Translations under genes and position numbers: made by a program
NCBI GenBank assembly: GCA_030267565.1
Contig: BRXU01000037.1
Location: 903,001 to 967,000 of the forward strand
Direction of reading: 5' to 3'
Source: Pleodorina starrii
Lineage: Eukaryota > Chlorophyta > Chlorophyceae > Chlamydomonadales > Volvocaceae
Length of the DNA stretch: 64,000 nt
Notes under the pieces: model-generated
Databases searched by the model: none
Told to the model about the DNA's origin: nothing
What the model saw: only the letters and a program-made list of their open reading frames with translations
In this document: one piece after another, positions 31,023-40,967 of the stretch
Position numbering within the stretch: the first letter of the stretch is position 1
How the letters are laid out: each line of letters begins with the position of its first letter

Positions 31023-32262
31023 GTACCTGCGCACAAAATTATGATTGTAGAGAATGGAATGATGAAAGTTATTGAGGAGTTACGCACCAGAGTCAATGCC
31101 TGATGCATGCACAGCAGAGCATGCAGCTAGAGCAGCAGGAAATGCAACATGATTTAACCGGCGGGAATACCGGTAAAAGGTATACCAGGAACCAAAGGTG
31201 AGCCGCCACCAGAGTTCCACGGAACTCCAGCTTCGAAGTGTGTTTGCACGACATTGTGGGCCCAACGTCCACGAGATATGGGGTTTCGAACGGGTTATCC
31301 TGATACCAGGTCTCCCTTTAGCAGCCCGAATGCCCTTAAGGACAGTAGGGGCCTCACATATGTACCATACGTTTAGGAGGCCTTATCTCCTAGGGCCCGG
31401 GTAACTTAAGGTCCCCCTTAGGGCTCATACAGCCCCCATGAGGACTGTACAGCCCGTAAGGTCGTCCTTAGGGGCACGAAGCCCCCATAGTAAGCATTAC
31501 TGGTGGTATACATACAGAGCCATCAGTGTCTGGTCAAACAACAGGAAATGTCCTAGGCCTACCGTAAGCGGAGGTTAGGCCACCAAACCAATTGACCGCG
31601 AAATCGAAGGCTGTGTGCTCTGTCCGAAACGAAAGAAACGACTGAATATAAAAACATGTTAATTTGAAAGGATTATGGTACATATAACGGTTACAGACTT
31701 TTATTTCATTTATTGAGGATGGTCCTGAGCTTGATGCTGTAAAAGAAGATATGGAATGAGGCTGGAGCATAGTAAGCTTAGTATGAAAACGGAGGTTATT
31801 ATTTTGGAAAGGAGGGTTGCAAAGATTAGAAATTATCGTCGGGTGCCGGTCAGCAGGCAGAAATTATTACTATGAGAACCCCGGACCGACGACCCCGGAC
31901 CGCGGGGTTTGATTGGATAAAGTTGAGCTATGGCCGCATCCCCGTGCACGAATTTCTTATGGGACGGGGACCTCCAAATGCGCGGTATCTACACGTGCAC
32001 GGGGACCTAATAAACTCCCCAACAAAATGAAAGATAATTAACGGCGGTAGAAAGGAGACCGTTAGCCGCCTTTTCCAGCGCCAAATACTTTATAATGGTT
32101 GTCGGGAACGCTGCGCCGGCGCGAACTGCAACAGACTGTACAACCAGTACTCCCCGCCTCAACCCTCAACTAATCCACTCCTAGCGGAAGCAACGCCTTT
32201 ATCTTACTTACCGTTAACCCTTAAGTATAAAGACCTTCACGTAGGCACTCCGTAGCACATGA
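31023..32262. other. no gene recognised; cluster of short GC-rich palindromes
   Basis: No coding region is visible. Between 31,325 and 31,495 there are many short, partly palindromic pieces built on CCTTAAGG and CCCTTAGGG with CCCCCAT. They resemble in style the short dispersed palindromes of volvocine organelle DNA, but this is only an impression. Confidence 0.4.
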
Positions 32263-33048
32263 ATGAGTTACACAGCTACAAACCCGTTCCTTCCGAAAGC
32301 CCCTAAGAAGCAAAAAACCACCGCAGCAGCAGCAGCAGCCAATCTATTGAAGCCCCAAGGGCCAAATAGCCGTCTAGGGCCCGCTCGTAAGGCGCCCGCT
32401 CGTGATGCGGGTGGGCGCTTTGCTCACGTAGGCGTCGATCCAACTTACGAATTTGCCAGGCAGGAGGATAAGCCAGATGCTACCAATAATGAGGGACATT
32501 CGGACAGCGAAGAGTCCGCTTCCGACTCCGACTCCGACGGCGAGGATCTCGCGCCACCTGCCGCCGAGGCGTACCTCCGTAGCCTAGAGAATGCTATCAA
32601 CGTTCGTCGCAAGCTTCTCCAGGATGCGCGCGCTTCCTTGGCGGCGATCGTCGAAACCTCCTGGGCTAACCTGACCGGGCAGGGGCACGCACCCATGGCG
32701 CCGGCAGGCCCGTCGTGTACCAGTCTGCCCTGTCCTTCGTGTGGCAACCAGGGCCAAAGGGCCCCCCCCTGCCCGGTGACCGTCGTAACGTGGGACCAGC
32801 CTGTTGACATAGAAGTGCCCGTCTTCTTCTGCTCTACCTGCCGGGCCCAGTACAGCATTCGGCCGTTGGCCGTAGACTGCTTCCAAAGTTATATAGTTCT
32901 ATGTGAAAGGATTAGGCCGAAGTCGAGGCAATTTGCCAGGATTAGCCGATGGCTTGCCCTTGACCGGATTAGGAGCCGTGTAGCCGTCAGGGAGCGCGCT
33001 TTATTTGCGCGTTGGCGTCGGAGGGGCCGGCATCAGCGGCGGCCTTAG
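32263..33048 (+). CDS. zinc-binding protein resembling a KDZ-type transposase N-terminus
   Basis: A single open frame of 261 residues starts at ATG 32263. The N-terminus is basic and Ala-rich (KAPKKQKTTAAAAAAN), followed by an acidic Ser/Asp run (SDSEESASDSDSD) and a short helical segment. A two-part cysteine motif follows: CPSCG, then after about 30 residues FFCSTC, with IRPLAVDCFQS behind it. That arrangement recalls the CxC domains associated with Kyakuja-Dileera-Zisupton transposases, where IxPxAVDCFPS-like sequence follows the second CxxC. This is from memory and not verified. The C-terminus turns highly basic (ARWRRRGRHQRRP) and then stops, with no transposase core, so this is either a truncated copy or the first exon of one. 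It lies 1.2 kb outside the inverted-arm element. Confidence 0.5.
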   Translation: MSYTATNPFLPKAPKKQKTTAAAAAANLLKPQGPNSRLGPARKAPARDAGGRFAHVGVDPTYEFARQEDKPDATNNEGHSDSEESASDSDSDGEDLAPPAAEAYLRSLENAINVRRKLLQDARASLAAIVETSWANLTGQGHAPMAPAGPSCTSLPCPSCGNQGQRAPPCPVTVVTWDQPVDIEVPVFFCSTCRAQYSIRPLAVDCFQSYIVLCERIRPKSRQFARISRWLALDRIRSRVAVRERALFARWRRRGRHQRRP

Positions 33049-34639
33049 AAAGATTGTTTTTTAGATTTAATTAATTACAGAGGAGCTGGATAACAGCTAC
33101 ATCGTGCGATCGCACGATTAAAGAGGTCATTAAACGCGGCCGGCAACATGTGCGAGCGAAGCTGTGCCTCAGCCGCAGGTGATTTTCAGCCGATACAAAT
33201 TTTGATATGTACGTGTTTTGTTTGCAGAAGGTGAGGTTAGCCAGTGTACCGCGGGAGTTTGGGAGCCCTTTTCCCCTCAAGCGACACTGGTCTTTCGACA
33301 CAAGGCCGCGGTGCTGCTCTTAACTCCGGTGGTGCGACTTTACTTGAGGAGTGTCATAACCACGTGGAAGGGGCCCCTATGTATTGCGGGCAGCAAATGT
33401 ATGCCTGCGGACGCCAAATACTCGGCGGTCCAATCCTTGGCCTTGGCCGGCAAAGTTTTTTTCTAGAAATGGCTATATGCCGCTGTCGTGGTTCTTGTAA
33501 CATTCGCATTCTCCTCTATTTAGAGGCTCTAAAAGCCCTAGTCGCAGCCCCGGCAGCTTCGGAGCTATTTAAGCTAAATATGACGTCAGACTCGGTTTTC
33601 ACGTCCACTAAGGGCGGCTTAATAAAGGGTTTTGCTGTGATCTCATAACCTAATCATTGAATCAATTCGTTTAATCATCGGTCAAAATAATACCGCAAGT
33701 CGACAGCGCCCGCTTCGCATATGTGACATACACAGGATCCCCTCGTGATTGATCTCGTCTGACCTGTTCGAAATCGTTCGCGTTGTATGTCCGCAGCTAC
33801 ATACATACATACCTGCACACTGCGCATAACATGGTGCTTTACTGTTGGGTGCACACTCTTGGAAGCAGGCGGCTTTATCAGCTACCTCACACCTGCATGA
33901 GCACAAACCGTTTCAATCATGTATCATTTTGGAACATTTTGGAACATTTTGGAACTGAAGACAGGCATGTAGTACTTGTCGCAGTGGGCCCCAGACGCCC
34001 AGCGGGGTAGAGCCGGCGGGCCATCCGGCCTGGCACTGCCGCAGGGTTTGCATGTGCTAAAACGGTTGAATACAGCCGCCACGCCGCACGCAAATATTGA
34101 CCATAAACTAATTACCCGACGCGTGTTACCGACGGATGCACGCACTTCACTATCCGCTGGCTATGACTGCGGCAGACAGGGTCGCATGGTCTAGAGGTTT
34201 TAATGTGTATCCGCGCGCGCGATTGAACCTTATTGACCCTGATTGACTCACATCATTCCTTCATTCTTTGCCTGGCAGGGTGGCGCAGTAGGAGTAATTC
34301 TTTGCCTCGTACTGCCACTTGCTCTTGCAGGCGCATCCCGTTGTTTCCGTTGTCTGCGTTGGGTGTGCGCATGATGGATGCACTTCTCATTAAAGTTATC
34401 ATATGGCAATGAGCCAGCATGCTAGCCATAGACAAACCAAGGTGTAGGCATGGATGCAGTGTTGCGCGGAAAAGTTGGCTGAATTGTTGAGACAATGTTG
34501 GGCTGGAATACGAACAACACGAGGATTTCAATCCAGATGTCGCTCGCGTCTAGGCGTACTTGGCGCAGCATAACGCCAGCCGGTGATGAATCTGGAACAA
34601 TGCGTGTATCAGAATCCAGCGGCGACCTAGCAGTCATAC
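33049..34639. other. no gene recognised
   Basis: AT-richer sequence with short frames only. Three tandem copies of CATTTTGGAA lie near 33,925-33,955. No domain or RNA gene is visible. Confidence 0.45.
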
Positions 34640-36634
34640 GGAACACACACCCACGCCAATGCGGGCACGCCGGGCCCACATCGTCGGTCGCGCACCGTCC
34701 GCGCAGCGCCGGGACCAAGCCCTTAATATACCGTACCGACGCAATCTTTTTGCGACGCGGTTAATTTGCGAGGCCAGAAAATGTTTAATATTTGGATATG
34801 TAAACGCTATTATTTTGCGAGGCGCCGGTAGGAGTTTATTTGTAAACTTTTAAAATTTGCGAGCTCTTGAGCCGTATGTACAAGTTTGCGAACTCGCATC
34901 TTATCGTTAGCGCAAATTCATTGCATTCTACTGAAGGAATTGGACATACCGGGTGCCATACCTGCTTCACGCCACCCATCCGCCCCGAAACCCATCCGCC
35001 CCACAGCCACGGGCTTGCCTTTCGCAGTGGCCTTCCCGCATTCCCGGCCCCCCTCCCCCGTGCAGCAGTCTGTCCACCCGCTCACCCCGCTGCCCTTCCT
35101 CTCCGCCTGCACGGACCCTTGCCGGCTGGGACGGGCCGGCCCCCGTTGGCTCCATGGCCGTCGCCGCCTCTACTCCCCAACCGGCCGTGCCCGCCATAGC
35201 CCCGGTAGCCCTTCCCCGCCGGCCCCCACAGTGCCCCCCCACCCGCAGCGTGCGGCAAATAATTTATATTTGCGAGAAGATTTTGCGAGATGCCTTTGGA
35301 GTTTTTTTGAAACTTTAAATATTTGCGAGGGACCTTTCCGAGTTTTGTTTGACACTTTGCGAGGCCCCAAACAGTTAATTATTTATTCGCAAAAAGATTG
35401 CGTCGGTACGGTACCACGAAATTTTATCGCTAATGCTCATGTCTTAGGCCTCGCGAATAACTTCGTGGAAGCGCTGAGTGTACTGCGGTACGGTCTCGTC
35501 GGCCTTCATGTTGTGCTCATGCGCGTGCAGGCGATCGCGAGCGGCCATGCCCGTGTTGCGTTGTGCGTCCCCATATGACAATAGGAATGCGGTGCGCAAC
35601 GAATCGCGCGTGAGCGGCTTTGAGCCCGACTTGTGCATCGCGAAAATGTCCGTGGCCCACTCTTGCGCTTTGCCCGTAACGTAGTAGACAAAGTGTTCAA
35701 GCGGATCCATTTGCATCAAGTCGAAATATTGCATGAGCAAGTCGAACCAGGACTTGATGCACGTAATGTGCGCGTCCTTTTTGCCCGAGAACTTATTAGG
35801 CTGTGGGACCCTTTTCGTGCTCACCTCACCCGGGCGGCTAAGATTGAACGGGGACGGTCCGGCGCTGCCACCAGCGGCGCTGCCGCCCGCGGCGCTGCCG
35901 CCCGCAGCGCTGCCCTTCCGCAAGCGCTCCTGCGCCTCGGTAGTGCCGAGCGACCACAGCTCCTTGACCTCCTCGGAGGTCGCCGGAGGCTGGATGTTCT
36001 TGGAGTTGGCCATCTTAACCGCCAAGTCCAGCGCCTCCTCATAGCCAATGAATTGGCGCATAGGGGAGGACTCGCAATCCGCAATCGACGCCACAATGGC
36101 GTTACGGCGCGGCGCGTTGTCAGGGTCCATAAGGCCGGTGACCATGTTCATCCTTGCGAGCATGATCTCATTGGTGGCCGCCATCTTCTGCATGGTGGAC
36201 TGTATGTTTGCGTAGCGCTCGTCGTCCAGGACGATCTTCTCGGCATATTGGGCCTTGAAGCGCTCAAAGTCCAAAGCCAAGGCGTCCACCTTCTTGGGGA
36301 TGGCGTTCTTCATCGCCTCCCGGACCTCCTCGCGGCGGTCGGCGAGCTCAGCTGCGCGGTCCGCGCCTCTGCTGGGCGACCCAGTCGGAGTCGCATCGTC
36401 CGACTGGCCCAGTACCTTCTGACCGCCGTTGCCCTCGGTCATTTCCTGTTGGCCAGGGACGGGAGGTTGTGTATTTTTAGTTGCGTCGTCAGTTCCGAGA
36501 ATTTCCTCGGTTCCGACAGCATCATCGGCTTTGCGGGCCTTCGCCGCCGCGACGCGGCGCAATGTTGTTTGAAATTTTTTAAATGACTCCTTTTCTTCGG
36601 GAGTAAGTTTAGGAGTTTTCTCCTTAGATGCCAT
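34640..36634 (-). pseudogene. gypsy gag fragment (second family), interrupted by a MITE
   Basis: From the ATG at 36634 a gag protein runs about 396 residues. It has a charged N-terminus, a coiled-coil-like middle, a tandem GGSAA stretch and the gag core seen in the young element (SWFDLLMQYFD, YVTGKAQEW, LLSYGDAQRNTG, YTQRFHEVIREA). A TAA at about 35446 interrupts it. Similarity to the young gag continues past the stop to a Trp-Tyr pair at about 35414, where the MITE interrupts it. Beyond the MITE (from 34730 downwards) it resumes with GLVPALRGRCATD, matching GLPPSMRKWCATD of the other gag. Similarity fades by about 34640, and no pol follows. The gene is broken by one stop, one insertion and a deletion. 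Confidence 0.8.
34731..35411. mobile_element. 681-bp MITE with 25-bp terminal inverted repeats and TA target duplication
   Basis: CCGTACCGACGCAATCTTTT at 34731 begins a 25-bp terminal repeat that is perfectly inverted at 35387-35411. TA lies directly outside each end (34729-34730 and 35412-35413), as for Tc1/mariner-like elements. The interior has AT-rich flanks with about eight TTTGCGAG-type motifs, all in the same direction, around a GC-rich centre (34970-35250). It encodes nothing recognisable. Removing the element with one TA puts the gag reading frame back in register, which supports the boundaries. Confidence 0.88.
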
Positions 36635-36690
36635 ATTGGCTTTGGCCTTAGGCCGATGAGTTAGATGATCAACGGAGGATCGAACACTGA

Positions 36691-36702
36691 CCCTCGATAC
36701 CA
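36691..36702 (-). other. primer-binding site of the second gypsy element
   Basis: Two bases after the LTR the element strand reads TGGTATCGAGGG. It shares TGGTATC with the young gypsy element, so both probably prime from the same tRNA, likely initiator Met. Confidence 0.7.
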
Positions 36703-36704
36703 GT

Positions 36705-37120
36705 TGTAGCAAGCGTGCGGGAACTTACCCTCTGGAGCTTGCTAGTAGTTGCGAAAACGTGGAGTGGAGTAGCCGTCTTGAGAATGCGATAAAGCATATC
36801 ACTAGCCGAAGGCTAACGGTTGCAGCGGAGTCTTGAACTCCGATCACAGAGTAAGCGTAATTACATAGTGACTGGCCGGATCACTCAACCTGGGTGACTT
36901 TACACTCAGCCCACCTGCTGGGTAAGATGCCGGTACGGCACTGATCCCAATTTAGGGTCATCCCTGTACGAGGGTCGCTTCGGAATACTCCTATTAGTTA
37001 GGGTAGTTGGCGCGTGGCGCGGAGGCCGCGACGCGCGCGCGACTCGCAATAATGCGGAAATGAATTATCCGTATTTGTATTAATTACAATATATTCCCAA
37101 GGGAAATGTAGCGTGCTACA
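36705..37120 (-). repeat. 5' LTR of the second gypsy element
   Basis: 416 bp with matching inverted ends, TGTAGC at 36705 and GCTACA ending at 37120. It is followed on the element strand by the primer-binding site and gag. No partner 3' LTR is in the window, so the boundaries rest on the end repeats and the primer site. Confidence 0.75.
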
Positions 37121-37722
37121 CCACCTGTAGTTGAATACTCGCTTAAAAAGGCTATGTCCGCCTCCGCGGGTGATCGTCAAGTTGCTAGTTCGTGCGCAGA
37201 GTTTAGGGCTGGCTTTTTCCCATAGATCCGTATATACGCCTGAGGGCGTAAAGCCATGATGGGTGGTTTTGTTGAGGAGATTTGTTATGCCACGGTTGAG
37301 GTCGTTACCGTACAGCTCGGTCGTGGTTTGACGAAACCAGAAGATTTTATCGAAGGGGTTATTGTCACTTTCTTCGTTAGTGTGGCTTCAGCATCGCCTT
37401 TTGCGACGGCGGTTGCCCCTTGGTCGGCTTTATCATTGCCAAGTGAGGCGTTAGCGTGCGCTTTGACCTTGAGTAGCACGGTTCGGAGTCCCTGTGAAGC
37501 CCTGTGCCATAGTAATTCGTCGATGTTAAGTAGCAGTCCCTTGTGTTTGCTAATGTGGAGTTTGGATTTTTCAACGATGGCACGCCGGGTGAGATGAAGA
37601 GAGGCTGCAGAGTCTGTAAAGAGGTACAGGCCGTCATCGTAAGTGGCGTATAACTTCAGCGCTTGATGTATGGCAGCAAGTTCAGCGCGTGTGATGGTAT
37701 TGGTGGGCCCCTTGCAGTGCAT
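37121..37722 (-). pseudogene. RNase H domain fragment of a LINE, cut by an LTR
   Basis: The minus strand encodes a cellular-type RNase H as found at the C-terminus of some LINE polyproteins: TRAELAAIHQAL, LFTDSAAS, VLLKVKAHANASLGNDKAD. The active-site Glu, Asp and His/Asp positions are present, but the first Asp strand is missing. After SCTVTTSTVA a frame change leads to a further coding-like stretch (NRGITNLLNK, GVYTDLWEKASP, HSLFKRVFNYRW) that stops exactly where the LTR at 37120 begins. The second gypsy element therefore seems to have inserted into this LINE. No reverse transcriptase is left nearby. Confidence 0.75.
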
Positions 37723-37761
37723 ACTCTACGGTGACGAGGGCCATCCACCACCGGTCCACCC

Positions 37762-39519
37762 TCACCGCCGTGGCAGCGGCAGCAGCGGCAGCGGCGGTAG
37801 GGGCCCAGCTCCGAGCGCGGGGCTGTTTTGGATGCGGCTCGCGGTTCGCAGCGCCCGCACCGCAATGTCGACCACGCTGTACTTTGGCAGCAGCGCATAC
37901 ACCTGCAGCCGCCGCCCCCCGATATTGACAAGCTGCGGCTCCTGGCCCTGAACCCCGGGCTGCGCGGGTGCCACTGCTGCTACCGCTCCTGCTGTTACTG
38001 CCGCCGCCGCTGATGCTGATGATGATGCTGACGCCAATGCAGCCGCAGCAGATGATGATGGTGACGCTGACGCCGCTGCAGCTGCAGCTGCTGCTGCTGA
38101 TGATGATGATGACGCCGCCGCCGCGCCTGCCCTGGCTTCCTCCTCTATCTGCACCCACGCCTCCGCCGAGGCAAGCGCCACGCTGGCGACGCGGTGCGCC
38201 ACGCCGCAGGCCGTGTACCAGCTGTGCAGCGGGCTGCCCGGCTGGTCGTACAGCTCCAGGGCGGGAAGCAGGTCGCGCAGCGCCGAACAGGTGGCGACCG
38301 GCAGGCGGACGGCGCACTGACGCTGCTGGTCGTCCACGCCCCACGACTCCGGCGCCAGCACGGCGACGGGCAAGTTGCGCTGCAGGCACGGCTCCAGGCC
38401 GAAGGTGTCGCAGTGGTCGATGTACTGCAGCGACACCAGGCCGCAGGACAGCACCAGGTTCTGCAGGCAGGGGCAGGCCAGCACCTCCCGCAGCGGCGTG
38501 GCGAAGGGCGCGCCGTCGCCGGCGTCGTGCTGCAGCCGAAGGTTCGAGAAGATGGTGCCCACACGCTCCTGCGTGGCCGCTAGCTCCCTGCGCATGTCCG
38601 CTTCGCGGTTGCCCGCCGCGGCCTCGACGCTGGGGGCCTTCAGCAGCAGCACCGAGGTGACCAGCGCCTGGGAGGCGTGCTCCAGGAAGGCGCTGTCATG
38701 CAGGCCGCTCGCGAGGCAGTTGAGGAACTGGCGCCAGGTGGAGAAGTCGTACTCCAGGGCTGGCACCAGCAGGATGAGCTGGCATACCGTGTCGATCAGG
38801 AGGGTTGCGTAGCGGATGACGGCGACGCTGGAGGCTGAGTTTGGGGGCGGCTGGTCGGGGGGGAGGGGCACGGGTCCGGTGGAAGCTGCTTCGGCTTCGG
38901 CTGTGGCTGCGGCCTCCAGTGCGCGGCGCATGTGCTGCACCGCCTCAGAGAGCCGCTGGCTGGCGCACTGGAGGAGCTGCGCTCGGAGGAGGGCGACGAC
39001 GACCTTGGCCAGGGCACCCGCGGCTGCGTTCGCGCACATAAGCTCGATCCTCCCTTTCGGGGAGGCTTGTCGAGAGACGGCTGAGGAGAGGCTGACGGTG
39101 GACAGCAAGCTGCGAAGGCTGATGAGGGTCATGTCAACAAACTTGCGGCGTGGTGCGCCCTGGTCCTCGAGGGCGACGGACGACAAGCGGATGGCGACCG
39201 AGACCAAACGCGCGAGAGTTGTACAAAAGGTATGGCTGGGCTTGAAGACCCCTAGATTCCTGACTGTGTTCGTCAGAAGGTAATCAGTTATTACCCTTAG
39301 CTCCTTGGTCAACAGGAACCGTTCGGCATCGCTCAGCTGGCCTTCAGTTGACACCGCGTGCTCGGCTAGCCTTTCCAGCCTCCTCATAACCGCTGAATCC
39401 CCAAGAAGATGTTTGATTTCTGCCTGAAGCCTTTGGCGACTGCCGTTTGACCCAAGGTTTGTACTAAGGATACCTTGGCTCTGAGCTTTGGTCCATGTTG
39501 CCACGATGGAGAAGGCCAT
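37762..39519 (-). CDS. uncharacterised protein with Ser/Ala-rich linker
   Basis: A single open frame gives about 585 residues from the ATG at 39519. I do not recognise the family. It is largely helical, with segments such as LERLAEHAVSTEGQLSDAER, FLLTKELRVITDYLL, WRQFLNCLASGL and FLEHASQALVTSVLLL. A cysteine-containing middle follows (LACPCLQNLVLSCGLVSLQY), then a long Ser/Ala run encoded by (GAT)n- and GCN-rich DNA near 38,000-38,140, and a proline-rich end. No signal peptide or membrane segment is clear. The frame is open up to an ATG at 39687, but the first 20 or so residues from there are read out of a LINE 3' tail, so I prefer the ATG at 39519. An upstream exon is possible. Low-complexity DNA in the 3' half is typical of volvocine coding sequence. 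Confidence 0.6.
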   Translation of the reverse strand: MAFSIVATWTKAQSQGILSTNLGSNGSRQRLQAEIKHLLGDSAVMRRLERLAEHAVSTEGQLSDAERFLLTKELRVITDYLLTNTVRNLGVFKPSHTFCTTLARLVSVAIRLSSVALEDQGAPRRKFVDMTLISLRSLLSTVSLSSAVSRQASPKGRIELMCANAAAGALAKVVVALLRAQLLQCASQRLSEAVQHMRRALEAAATAEAEAASTGPVPLPPDQPPPNSASSVAVIRYATLLIDTVCQLILLVPALEYDFSTWRQFLNCLASGLHDSAFLEHASQALVTSVLLLKAPSVEAAAGNREADMRRELAATQERVGTIFSNLRLQHDAGDGAPFATPLREVLACPCLQNLVLSCGLVSLQYIDHCDTFGLEPCLQRNLPVAVLAPESWGVDDQQRQCAVRLPVATCSALRDLLPALELYDQPGSPLHSWYTACGVAHRVASVALASAEAWVQIEEEARAGAAAASSSSSAAAAAAAAASASPSSSAAAALASASSSASAAAAVTAGAVAAVAPAQPGVQGQEPQLVNIGGRRLQVYALLPKYSVVDIAVRALRTASRIQNSPALGAGPLPPLPLLPLPRR

Positions 39520-39624
39520 ACGCAACTTCCTTACAGTATCACCGAGATGCGAACGGGGCCTTTCCGACACGTTGATGTAGCCGAAAGGTGGCGCGGAATG
39601 TACGTCCGGCCGTACAGGTTGGCT

Positions 39625-39700
39625 GATGATGATGACATCATGTAACAAGCTTTGAGCTCGTAATGCCCAGACGAGCAGGAGGCTCATGGACCATTAGAGC
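39625..39700 (-). mobile_element. 3' end of a second LINE copy
   Basis: GATGATGATGACATCATG followed by TAACAAGC and AGGAGGCTCATGGACC matches, over about 55 bp, the 3' tail of the long LINE at 6190-6260 (TTACAAGC, GGAGGCTCATGAACC). Orientation is the same. Only the tail is recognisable; the 5' extent is unclear. Confidence 0.65.
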
Positions 39701-40110
39701 CCGATACAACAAGGGCACAGAAAGAAACGTAAGACTGAACTGGGTACTTGGAAGACGACAGGGACGACAGGTTGGCTCCTGTCCACTCAATAACCCCAGT
39801 TCCCCACCCCGTATCCCCTCAACTCCCTCGGCACCCTCGGCGCGGCAATGTTTTCATGTCACGAGACACGTGCTGTAGACCGAAGAGATTAGCCACCCAC
39901 CTCATGCCTGTAAATCACATACGTTGGGAACACACGCGCGGAACGGTCAGGGACGTCGCGCAACAGCTCCGCACGGTTCTGATACCCAAAGGGGGGGGAT
40001 GGCAGCTGAGCTGCAAATTACGCTTGGCCCGCCAGCAAAAGGTGCAATCGTGCTGGGCCTGACCCGTGGCAACCGGGGGCTTAGGGTTGCAACCGTGGCA
40101 ACCGTGGCAA
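39701..40110. other. no gene recognised
   Basis: Short frames only. GGCAACCG-type repeats (40,065-40,105) lead directly into the telomere-like array. Confidence 0.5.
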
Positions 40111-40206
40111 AAACCCTAAAAACCCTAAAACCCTAAAAAACCCTAAAACCCTAAGCCCTAAAACCCTAAAACCCTAAAATCCGCTAAAACCCTAAAACCC
40201 TAAACC
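40111..40206. repeat. interstitial telomere-like array (CCCTAAAA)n
   Basis: About thirteen CCCTAAAA or CCCTAAAAA units, the complement of TTTTAGGG, lie in one block with a few variants. TTTTAGGG is the telomere repeat of Chlamydomonas reinhardtii. Confidence 0.92.
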
Positions 40207-40640
40207 TCAATCGTGCCGTGGATGTGTGGAATGCCAGGCCCCGGGCGGGCGACCGGGACACTAGTCGGTTGTTCGTTGGGACGATATAATTTTCCGAGGG
40301 CGCCCTGATCTTCCAGATGATGAGCAACCAAGGACCCTGAAGCCGCTTTATGTTTATTGTGGGGTCCAATGAGGGCGGGGCTCGTTCATTCGTTGCTTGC
40401 AAGGCGTCGATCGGCCGGTCGCTTCAGGTGCGAGGCGTACGTGCCTTCAGGCGGAGAGGAGTTGAGTTTGCAGCGGGCTCGGGACTCGGCCCTTGAGTGT
40501 GCTGCATGTTCCCCATGGTCTCTACTTCAGCCCGTGTGTTGCGGCCCAGCAGGTGGCCCAAGTTCAGTCAGTGCCACCAGCCACTGACGCCAAGTCAGCC
40601 AACTCCATCAACGCAGTTATACCGTATATGCACTCCATTC
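40207..40640. other. no gene recognised
   Basis: I see only short overlapping frames on the plus strand and no motif. Confidence 0.4.
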
Positions 40641-40967
40641 CTATATGCGGTGGCGCCTTTGGTGATTCACGCATGGATGCGATGCACACCTCCTTGGGGC
40701 CCCTTTCAGAGTGTTGTACCCCATGGGCCCCAGCGCGGCGTGCTTGCGAATGTCGTGCTCGTCCATGCGGTCGGCTGTCCGGGGGTTGTTGCAGGACGCT
40801 AACAGGCTCAAGTCAAAGTTGTCGGAAAAGGGGACATAGCGGGCCGCGTCTTCACGCATACGCGTTGGCGGCGTTCTTGCGTGCGCCTTGAAGCGTGCAT
40901 GCGGGTCCTTGGATTGCCCCACGTAGGTCTTGCCGTTGGCCCTGCACCTGCATGTGATGAGGTACAG
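40641..40967 (-). pseudogene. GIY-YIG nuclease domain fragment
   Basis: A 108-residue minus-strand frame has LYLITC followed 9 residues later by KTYVGQSKDPHARFKAH, then an Asp/His/Glu-containing region (ADRMDEHDIRKH) and GYNTLKGAP. That is the GIY-YIG order: the GIY-like YLI, the YVG, a conserved Arg and a downstream Glu. It opens right after a TGA at 40968-40970 that falls where the first Gly would be. The neighbouring frame upstream (to about 41,334, ending GRQPGG) looks like the rest of the protein after a frameshift. GIY-YIG domains occur in homing endonucleases and in Penelope-like retroelements, including green algal ones, which is my best guess here. No reverse transcriptase follows. 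Confidence 0.65.

Noticed and set aside
15110..31030. Target-site duplication for the inverted-arm element
   Set aside because: The bases outside the matched ends (CAAGA on the left, GTACC on the right) do not agree at any length I could see.
39520..39687. ATG at 39687 as the start of the unrecognised minus-strand protein
   Set aside because: The first residues are translated from a LINE 3' tail; the next in-frame ATG (39519) lies in unique sequence.
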